11,099 bases of DNA, taken from contig DDSL01000083.1 in NCBI GenBank assembly GCA_002343825.1, positions 1-11,099 of the forward strand, given 5' to 3'. Positions 5,347-11,099 of this stretch are shown here, one piece after another. The notes beneath the pieces were generated by a model, which was given only the letters and a program-made list of their open reading frames with translations, did no database searches and was not told the DNA's origin. This DNA is from Chthonomonas sp. UBA2391 (lineage in GTDB: Bacteria > Armatimonadota > Fimbriimonadia > Fimbriimonadales > Fimbriimonadaceae). A program made the position numbers and the translations under genes. Position 1 is the stretch's first letter. Each line of letters opens with the position of its first letter.

Positions 5347-7113
5347 CTAGTCGGCTCGGAGGAGCCACTCGTCCCAGCGGGTGTCTTGACCGAACTGAGT
5401 CAGGCGGTAGTCCGAGGCGTAGAGCCCGAATCGCTGGCGAGGGCTAGCCTCGATCGAGATCCCGGTGCTGCCCGCGGAGTTGGCATTGTGGCCCTCCCAA
5501 ACGATGGCCGCGTCGGCAGCGGCGATGACCTGGTCACAGGCGGTCCGGACCGCGTTGGAACTGGCCGAGTTGCGGATCCGGCTAAAGAGGTCCTTCAGAT
5601 CGCGGTAGTAGCGGAAGATCGTCGGGCTGTAGCTTTGGGCGGCCGTCCTTGCCGCCTTGAAGATCGGAAGGACTTCCGATTCATTGGCAAGGAAGACGCC
5701 GGCCGCGTTGTCCATCGCGAGGGCGAGTTCATCCAGTTGGGCAGTGTCGAGCACGCTTTGGGTGATCTTTCGGCTGGCATAGGGCGGATTGTTGAGCATG
5801 CCATCGACAAAGCCCTTGCTTAGCGTGCGTGTCAGGCCCTTCGGGTTGTCGCGGAATCCGCCAAAGACTGCGTCGTAGGGATAACCCTCTCCGGGAGGGC
5901 TCTCTTCGCTCCCGATCACAAAGTCGGCGAAGGGACGGGCTTCGTAGGCCACCTCCAGCATCTGCATCAGGCTGGCGTCCCAAGCGAGGATATCGAACCG
6001 GTGGCCGTCGAGAGCCTGGGCGATCTCCCAAGTCTGGATCGCATTTCCGGTTTGGTCGTCAAAGCTGACGGCTCGGGTCGAGCGGGCGCTCCGATTCCAG
6101 CCAGAACCATGGTTCCAAACGATCAGTGCGTATCGGTTGGCTGGATACCGAGCCTTGCCCCATTGGATGAAGTCGTTGAGAGTCTCGGGGAGACCCATGT
6201 CGGTGTCCGCGGCGAGCTGTTGAATGACCGGGCTTTGGACGCCTTCCTGGTTGTTTGCCTGGACGAGGAGTCGCCGGGTTCCGTCAAAACTGGAGCTGGC
6301 AAAGATCTCTCGCGACTGCTTCCACTGGACGACAAAGCGGAGGTCTGGGTTGTTGGCGACCCGCTCCATTTGATCCACGTTCAGGTCGCTGTAAAGATAA
6401 AGATCGTTGGCGGCATTAATGTAGACCAAAACCGTCCACTCTGATCGCGTCGCATTGGGTTCTGCGACCGAAACTCGGGCCGATCCGGTCAAGCCACTGG
6501 CCGTGTGAGTGGCGCGAACTTGACCTTCCCCAAGGTTGCTGGCGGTAAAGACTCCTCCCGACGTGACATTTCCAACGCCACCAAGGACCGACCAATCAAA
6601 GGCGCCGGACTCGGTGAAGACCGCCCGATTCGAGGCGTCAAAGGCAGTCGCATAGAAGGAGCGGCTGGCCCCGTTCTCAAGCAGTACATCCACTGGATTG
6701 ACCCGGATTCGGCTGAGTGCCGAGCCGACCGAGGTTTGGACGTTGACTGCTCCATTGACCGTCACCGGCATCCGGATCTCGCCGAGCCGAGCGCCGTTGG
6801 CATCAACTCCGGAGAAGAGGTTGGCAACGAGCAGATACTCGCCGCCCGGGATATCGGGCAAGACGATCGCATCGCCTGAGGCGCGATTGAGGAGCAAGCT
6901 CGCGACGTTGTCCCCATCCGGCTCTTGAATCGTGATGACTTGCGATTGGCCCGAGCCCCCGATGGGATCAGCCCGTCCAGACCATTCGGTCAGATAGCTG
7001 ATATCCCCCGGAGAGAGAATGGTCCCGCCACCGGTGGATCCGCCTCCGCCGCCACATCCAGCCACAACGAGGGCCGCAAGCGCGGCGAGAGGAAACTGCC
7101 AAGGTCGAAACAT
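5347..7113 (-). CDS. lipoprotein with Ig-like domain and clostripain-family (C11) peptidase domain, catalytic Cys replaced by Ser
   Basis: A 588-residue predicted lipoprotein. Residues 1-20 are a lipoprotein signal ending in the lipobox VAGC (Cys20), then a Gly/Ser linker. About 133-218 look like a bacterial Ig-like (BIG2-type) domain. From about 225 the protein matches peptidase family C11: EWTVLVYINAANDLY, then YALIVWNHGSGW with the catalytic His at 335, then FDILAWDASLMQMLEVAYE. In clostripain and PmC11 the last motif is DACLM with the catalytic Cys; here codon 5973-5971 is AGC, Ser381. The protein is therefore a pseudo-peptidase or an unusual serine variant. The family normally cuts after Arg or Lys. 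The frame opens at 7176, but the start at 7113 puts the signal at the N-terminus; 7143 is an alternative. It is divergent from the diguanylate cyclase gene, 88 bp away. Confidence 0.85.
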   Translation of the reverse strand: MFRPWQFPLAALAALVVAGCGGGGGSTGGGTILSPGDISYLTEWSGRADPIGGSGQSQVITIQEPDGDNVASLLLNRASGDAIVLPDIPGGEYLLVANLFSGVDANGARLGEIRMPVTVNGAVNVQTSVGSALSRIRVNPVDVLLENGASRSFYATAFDASNRAVFTESGAFDWSVLGGVGNVTSGGVFTASNLGEGQVRATHTASGLTGSARVSVAEPNATRSEWTVLVYINAANDLYLYSDLNVDQMERVANNPDLRFVVQWKQSREIFASSSFDGTRRLLVQANNQEGVQSPVIQQLAADTDMGLPETLNDFIQWGKARYPANRYALIVWNHGSGWNRSARSTRAVSFDDQTGNAIQTWEIAQALDGHRFDILAWDASLMQMLEVAYEARPFADFVIGSEESPPGEGYPYDAVFGGFRDNPKGLTRTLSKGFVDGMLNNPPYASRKITQSVLDTAQLDELALAMDNAAGVFLANESEVLPIFKAARTAAQSYSPTIFRYYRDLKDLFSRIRNSASSNAVRTACDQVIAAADAAIVWEGHNANSAGSTGISIEASPRQRFGLYASDYRLTQFGQDTRWDEWLLRAD

Positions 7114-7201
7114 CCTAGGCGAAAGACGCGAGTCACTACCCATCCGTTTTGCCATTTTGCCATGGAGATACGGCATCCATCATCCAAAGATCAAAGATAG
7201 C

Positions 7202-9142
7202 GTGCGCGATCAAGGATCGATTCAAGAATTGGCCGAGTTACTCTCGGCTTATGGGGTGCATCTAGGCGAAGATCCGAGCCAGATTCACGGCCTCGGATTT
7301 CCGGTCGTGGTCGAGGATTCGCTGGGCCAGACGCTCTCCATCGTGCTGCCTGAGCCCGCCCTCGCGCCCGTACTCGCGACCGATCGCGTGGGGCTTGTGG
7401 TGGCCGACGCTAGCGGTTTCATCCGCGTCTCTTGGGGCATCGCGCGCTATCGAAACTATCTCTTGGTCGGGGAAAACCTTCTCGACACCGAACTCGCTCT
7501 CCTCGTCGAATCTGGCTTCCGAGGCAATTCGGGATCTGTTCTTTTCGACCGCATCCGTTTCTACATCGGTGAGTTCTGCGAGCGCACGCAAACGCTGGCT
7601 ATCCTTGTCGTCGAAGCTGAAAACGAATCTCGGGCCTTGGCCGAAGCCGAAAAGGTGGGTCGGAGTGCCGAGCTCATGCGCAAGTTGGGAGCAGCCCTTA
7701 CGATGCATCAGAATCTGCATCCGCTCGCCCTTGCTGCGGTCCACGAACTTTCGAGCGTCTGCGAACTCGCGGCGTGTCTTCTCTGGGTGACCGAGCCGGG
7801 TTCAAATCGGATGTCCCTCGTGGGAAGCGTTGGTGCGAGTCGTCAAGGAACCTCGGCGGTCACCCAGTTGGATCCCGAATCGGAGATCACCTGCATGGCC
7901 GAACTCGTCGCCATGAGCCGCCGCGAGTATGTGGCCAAGGGGCTTCACGAAAACGTGATGACGAGCCAACTGGAGGCGCGATTCTGCTACCTGACTCCGG
8001 GGGCGATTGGAGTCTTTCCGATGATCGTGGGCGAGAAAGTCGTCGGCGTCCTTGAGGTGATCGCCCGAGAAGGAGACGCCTCGTTCATCGAGCAGCTGGA
8101 TCTTTTCCGTACGGCGAGCGAGCACCTAGCCCTGGCCGTGAATAGCTCGATGCTATTTGAAAACTTTGAGCGGTTGGCGACCAATGACCCTCTGACCGGC
8201 ATCGCCAACCACCGGGCGATGCAAGAATTTCTCCAGCGCCGGGTCTTCGAGAGCCTGAGGAATAACACGATGATGGGGGTGATGATGATCGACATCGACC
8301 ACTTCCGTAGCTTTAACGAAGAAGAAGGGCACGATGTCGGGGATCAGTGTCTCAAGAAGGTCGTGGAGGCGATCCAGGCCTGCATCCGGCCCTATGACCT
8401 AGCCGCCCGTTATGGTGGCGAGGAGTTCACCGTCATCCTTCCCGGGACCAATCCGGCCGCTTGCGAGCACGTCGCCGAGCGGATTCGGGAGAAGATCGAG
8501 CAGATCAGTATCGTGGGCTCGACGGGAAATATTCGCCAGGTGACGGGGAGCATCGGCTGTGCATTCTTCCCGAACACGAGCCGCGATCCGCATGGGCTGC
8601 TCAAGGCCGCCGACAAGGCGCTCTATGAGGCAAAGAAGGCAGGGAGGAACCGCGTCGCCAGCTTCCACGGCGAGTTCCAGCTGGAGCACGTCCCGGTGAC
8701 TTACGATCTCACCACCCTTGAGATCCTTCTGACCGAAGAAGAGAAGCAAGAAGGGCGCCGGCTGCGACAACTGGCCGAGCCCCTCATGCGTCAGCTTGCC
8801 GAGCAGCTTTGCTTAAGCAAGAACCAGGAACTGATGGTGCTCGGGCTCCTCAAGGTCGCGCCAAAGTACCGCCGGGTCCGAGATGAAGATTTAGTAGCAT
8901 TTCAAAAGCTGGAAAAATCGCCCGAGCTGCGGGTGCTCCTACCGGCGCTTCACGCTCTCGACGAACGGTATGACGGGACCGGACCAAAGGGGCTGGTGGC
9001 GAACAAGATTCCGCTGCTCGCGAGGGTGTACGACGTGGTTCAGGACATCATCCTGAACAATGGCGCGGACTTGGCTCACGACCACGGCCGGTATGATCCG
9101 CACATCGTGGACCTTGCGGCCGGGTTCGAAGAAGCGGCCTGA
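7202..9142 (+). CDS. diguanylate cyclase: GAF + GGDEF + degenerate HD-GYP-like domain
   Basis: A protein of about 646 residues that should make cyclic di-GMP from two GTP. Order: an N-terminal region of unknown type (1-135), a charged helix (about 137-160), a GAF-like domain (about 160-320), a GGDEF domain (about 325-490) and a C-terminal domain (about 500-640). The GGDEF begins NDPLTG and has an intact GGEEF active site (405-409) and the inhibitory I-site RPYD (396-399), five residues before it, so product feedback is likely. The C-terminal part keeps an HD-GYP outline, DERYDGTG (587-594) then IPLLARVYDVV, but the HDIGK position reads LLKVAPK and the HHE and GYP motifs are lost, so phosphodiesterase activity is not expected. 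No transmembrane segment is seen, so it is probably cytoplasmic. The start is unsure: GTG 7202 is chosen, with TTG at 7157 possible. The frame is open from 7019, but that part mirrors the opposite gene's lipoprotein region. Confidence 0.88.
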   Translation: MRDQGSIQELAELLSAYGVHLGEDPSQIHGLGFPVVVEDSLGQTLSIVLPEPALAPVLATDRVGLVVADASGFIRVSWGIARYRNYLLVGENLLDTELALLVESGFRGNSGSVLFDRIRFYIGEFCERTQTLAILVVEAENESRALAEAEKVGRSAELMRKLGAALTMHQNLHPLALAAVHELSSVCELAACLLWVTEPGSNRMSLVGSVGASRQGTSAVTQLDPESEITCMAELVAMSRREYVAKGLHENVMTSQLEARFCYLTPGAIGVFPMIVGEKVVGVLEVIAREGDASFIEQLDLFRTASEHLALAVNSSMLFENFERLATNDPLTGIANHRAMQEFLQRRVFESLRNNTMMGVMMIDIDHFRSFNEEEGHDVGDQCLKKVVEAIQACIRPYDLAARYGGEEFTVILPGTNPAACEHVAERIREKIEQISIVGSTGNIRQVTGSIGCAFFPNTSRDPHGLLKAADKALYEAKKAGRNRVASFHGEFQLEHVPVTYDLTTLEILLTEEEKQEGRRLRQLAEPLMRQLAEQLCLSKNQELMVLGLLKVAPKYRRVRDEDLVAFQKLEKSPELRVLLPALHALDERYDGTGPKGLVANKIPLLARVYDVVQDIILNNGADLAHDHGRYDPHIVDLAAGFEEAA

Positions 9143-9155
9143 CCTAGGCGGTCCC

Positions 9156-9185
9156 TTGACACGCGTCTCTTGGGAAAGGTATCTT
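9156..9185 (+). promoter_or_regulatory. rpsO-pnp promoter (TTGACA, 18 bp, TATCTT)
   Basis: A perfect -35 box, TTGACA at 9156-9161, is followed after 18 bp by TATCTT at 9180-9185 (four of six consensus bases). Transcription would begin near 9191-9193, giving a leader of about 127 bases before rpsO. It is the best housekeeping (sigma-70 type) promoter in the window and lies just after the stop of the diguanylate cyclase gene. Confidence 0.65.
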
Positions 9186-9190
9186 TCCGA

Positions 9191-9318
9191 TTCTCTGCAG
9201 GCAAGGTCTGCCGTTGTATTCAGCCCGCTACGGTCGGCTGTGTAGAGCGGCAAACAGTCTGCCTCGAGAGAAATACACAACGCAGAACACTGGGTTTGAC
9301 GCAAGCGAACAACACACG
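9191..9318 (+). promoter_or_regulatory. structured 5' leader of rpsO, candidate S15 autoregulatory element
   Basis: The leader can fold into a closing stem TTCTCT/AGAGAA (9191-9196 with 9267-9272) extended by AGGCA/TGCCT (9199-9203 with 9260-9264). Inside lie TGCCG/CGGCA (9209-9213 with 9248-9252) and CAGCC/GGCTG (9221-9225 with 9236-9240). Leaders by which S15 represses its own mRNA are known in several phyla and differ in shape. No Shine-Dalgarno precedes the ATG, so the structure may control initiation. The fold was drawn by eye and is not a match to a known model. Confidence 0.45.
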
Positions 9319-9600
9319 ATGCCACTCGACAAGCAAGTAAAGCAAAAGATGATCTCGGAATACGGGCTCAAGGATGGGGACACCGGAAGCACCGAGGTCC
9401 AAATCGCCATTCTGCAGCAACGCATTCTTCAGATCACCGACCACCTCCGAACACACCGAAAGGACTTTCACAGCCGACGAGGCCTGATGCTCCTGGTTGG
9501 TAAGCGGCGGCGGTTGGAAGGCTATCTGCGTGCCAAGGACATCACCAAGTACCGGGAGCTCATCAAGAGCCTCGGCATCCGCGAAGTCAAGCCTCGTTAA
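9319..9600 (+). CDS. rpsO: 30S ribosomal protein S15
   Basis: A 93-residue protein, close to the usual 88-90. S15 binds the central domain of 16S rRNA early in small-subunit assembly and helps form the bridge to the large subunit. The diagnostic stretches are present: DTGSTEVQIAILQQRI (about 21-36), LRTHRKDFHSRRGLMLLVGK (43-62), RRRLEGYLRAKD (63-74) and Y77RELIKSLGIR at the end. The start at 9319 gives the normal N-terminus MPLDKQVKQ; the frame is open upstream, but that part is leader RNA. No Shine-Dalgarno is visible. pnp begins 12 bases after the stop, the standard rpsO-pnp order. A promoter and structured leader precede it. Identity is certain. Confidence 0.97.
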   Translation: MPLDKQVKQKMISEYGLKDGDTGSTEVQIAILQQRILQITDHLRTHRKDFHSRRGLMLLVGKRRRLEGYLRAKDITKYRELIKSLGIREVKPR

Positions 9601-9603
9601 TAC

Positions 9604-9608
9604 GAAGG
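9604..9608 (+). promoter_or_regulatory. ribosome binding site of pnp (GAAGG)
   Basis: GAAGG ends four bases before the pnp ATG at 9613, within the 12-bp gap after rpsO. It is one of the few recognisable Shine-Dalgarno sequences in this window and supports the chosen start. Confidence 0.6.
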
Positions 9609-9612
9609 CCCA

Positions 9613-11099
9613 ATGATCCATTCACACGAATTTGAGGTTGGAGGCAAAACCTTCAGCCTCGAGACAGGACGGGTTGCCAATCAAGCTGGCGGCGCCGTCC
9701 TTCTTGGTTTAGGCGAAACCGTCATCTTATCCACCGCGACCATGTCGCAAAACAAGCGAGAGGGAATCGACTTCCTTCCCCTGGTTTGCGACTATGAAGA
9801 GCGCAAGTACGCCGTCGGAAAAATCCCCGGCGGGTTTATCAAGCGCGGAGGACGACCGAGCGATAAAGCCGTGCTCGTTAGCCGACTGATCGACCGACCA
9901 ATCCGCCCACTCTTTCCTAAGGGTCTGCGCAATGACGTCCAAGTCATCGCCATGACCTTTGCCGTCGAGCAGGACAATCCGCCCGACGTCCTCGCCATCA
10001 CCGCGGCCGGAGCCGCCCTTGCCGTCAGCGACGTCCCGTTTGCGGGTCCCATCGCCGGCGTTCGGGTCGGAATGGTCGACGATGAGTTCGTCCTCTTCCC
10101 CAGCAACGATCAGATTCAAACTTCCAAGCTTGATCTCGTTGTCGCCGGCCACAAGGGTGCCATCAGTATGGTGGAAGCCGGGGCGACCGAGGTCTCGGAA
10201 GAGACCATGGTCAAAGCTCTCAAGCTGGCGCACGATGCCATCCGCCAGATCTGCGAAGAGATCGAAAAGTTCTCTGCCAAGGTCGCCAAGCCGAAGCGCC
10301 AAGTCGAGCTCCAAGAGGTCGACAAGAAGCTGATCGCCGACATCGAAAAGGGTTCCGGAAAGGAAATCGCGGCCGCCATCGTCAACCCCGACAAGGCCTC
10401 GCGCGAGTCGGCCTTGGGCGATCTAACCAAGGAACTCGTTGCCAAGTACACCGAAAAGTACGAAGGTGACGCGGACAAGATCAAGCAACTTCCCGAAGCC
10501 GTCGACAAGGTGATCAAGGACACCGTCCGCAAACTCATCATCAACGATGGCAAGCGACCGGACGGCCGTGGACTCCGCGACATCCGAAATCTGGAAGCGA
10601 TTGCTGGACTCCTGCCGAAGGTCCACGGTAGCGGACTCTTCACTCGGGGCCAGACCCAGGTCATGACGGTCCTGACGCTCGGTCTGCCCGGTGATGCCCA
10701 AACTCTGGACGGAATCGAAGAGGTCCCCGACAACCGCTACATGCACTTCTATAACTTCCCGCCCTATTCGGTGGGTGAAGTGCGACCCCTGCGCGGAGCG
10801 GGCCGCCGAGAAATCGGCCACGGCGCACTGGCCGAGCGAGCTCTTCGCCCGGTGGTGCCGATCGAAGACCCCAATTTCCCCTACACCTGCTTGCTGATCA
10901 GCGAAGTCTTGGAGTCCAACGGCTCCACTTCCATGGCGAGCGTCTGTGGTTCGACCCTGGCTCTGATGGATGCCGGTGTGCCGATCAAGGCTCCCGTCGC
11001 CGGAATCGCCATGGGCCTGATGTCCGATGGCAAGAAGTTCTCTGTTCTCACGGATATCCAAGGAATGGAAGACTTCTGCGGCGACATGGACTTCAAGGT
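9613..11099 (+). CDS. pnp: polyribonucleotide nucleotidyltransferase (PNPase), 3' end beyond the window
   Basis: The first 495 codons of PNPase, a trimeric 3'-to-5' exoribonuclease that degrades RNA using phosphate and works in mRNA turnover. The first RNase PH domain shows GKIPGGFIKRGGRPSDKA (about 69-86) and SRLIDRPIRPLFPKG; an all-helical linker follows (about 210-310). The second RNase PH domain opens with KRPDGRG and contains SNGSTSMASVCGSTLALMD (435-453), which holds the phosphate-binding serines, and GDMDF (490-494), with the first of the metal-binding aspartates. The KH and S1 RNA-binding domains should lie past the edge. The start at 9613 gives the family's usual N-terminus and has a GAAGG ribosome binding site. 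It is co-transcribed with rpsO. Identity is certain; it is cut by the window, not broken. Confidence 0.97.
   Translation, partial: MIHSHEFEVGGKTFSLETGRVANQAGGAVLLGLGETVILSTATMSQNKREGIDFLPLVCDYEERKYAVGKIPGGFIKRGGRPSDKAVLVSRLIDRPIRPLFPKGLRNDVQVIAMTFAVEQDNPPDVLAITAAGAALAVSDVPFAGPIAGVRVGMVDDEFVLFPSNDQIQTSKLDLVVAGHKGAISMVEAGATEVSEETMVKALKLAHDAIRQICEEIEKFSAKVAKPKRQVELQEVDKKLIADIEKGSGKEIAAAIVNPDKASRESALGDLTKELVAKYTEKYEGDADKIKQLPEAVDKVIKDTVRKLIINDGKRPDGRGLRDIRNLEAIAGLLPKVHGSGLFTRGQTQVMTVLTLGLPGDAQTLDGIEEVPDNRYMHFYNFPPYSVGEVRPLRGAGRREIGHGALAERALRPVVPIEDPNFPYTCLLISEVLESNGSTSMASVCGSTLALMDAGVPIKAPVAGIAMGLMSDGKKFSVLTDIQGMEDFCGDMDFK

Noticed and set aside
5232..5447. A + strand reading frame whose repeat translates as collagen-like G-P-I/G-L-I triplets
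   Set aside because: The triplets follow from the 9-bp repeat; the frame then runs antisense through the end of the C11-like gene, and no ribosome binding site or recognisable domain is present.
7019..7201. N-terminal extension of the diguanylate cyclase
   Set aside because: The extension is Pro-rich because it is the complement of the opposite gene's Gly-rich lipoprotein linker, and it would overlap that gene's start.

Overview
This is an 11.1 kb stretch of bacterial chromosome, GC-rich, with eight genes. It suggests a diderm (Gram-negative type) bacterium that sorts proteins to its envelope: there is a PEP-CTERM protein, a lipoprotein with a lipobox, and a large beta-helix protein that is probably exported. 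Most starts lack a clear Shine-Dalgarno sequence. Together these would fit Armatimonadota (Fimbriimonadia-like) and, less well, Planctomycetes or Verrucomicrobia. The phylum is an inference; no marker here settles it.

Layout. (1) 75-1180, + strand: a two-gene unit, a 5-carboxymethyl-2-hydroxymuconate isomerase-type tautomerase overlapping (ATGA) a YfcE/MJ0936-type metallophosphoesterase. (2) 1161-1979, - strand: spermidine synthase (speE), running tail-to-tail into the phosphoesterase with a 20-bp overlap. (3) 1980-2213: leader of speE and a strong hairpin terminator, then a PEP-CTERM protein (2214-2855, - strand). (4) 3016-5232, - strand: a long right-handed beta-helix protein ending in a PA14-like domain. 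(5) 5233-5346: an intergenic gap holding eight copies of a 9-bp repeat arranged as a large inverted repeat. (6) 5347-7113, - strand: a lipoprotein with an Ig-like domain and a clostripain-type (C11) peptidase domain whose expected catalytic Cys is Ser. (7) 7202-9142, + strand, divergent from (6): a diguanylate cyclase with a GAF domain, an intact GGEEF and I-site, and a C-terminal domain that looks like an HD-GYP domain without its metal ligands. (8) 9156-11099, + strand: promoter, structured leader, rpsO (S15) and the first 495 codons of pnp, the classic rpsO-pnp operon.

How it fits together. rpsO-pnp, speE and the phosphoesterase are housekeeping-type genes. The middle block (PEP-CTERM, beta-helix/PA14, C11-like lipoprotein) is a run of envelope or extracellular proteins, next to a cyclic-di-GMP signalling gene. 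A joint role in surface or matrix biology is possible, but only adjacency supports it. I saw no CRISPR array, transposase, tRNA or rRNA. The most notable points are the Cys-to-Ser change in the C11 domain, the degenerate HD-GYP fused to an active-looking GGDEF, the candidate S15 autoregulatory leader, and the 9-bp repeat array.
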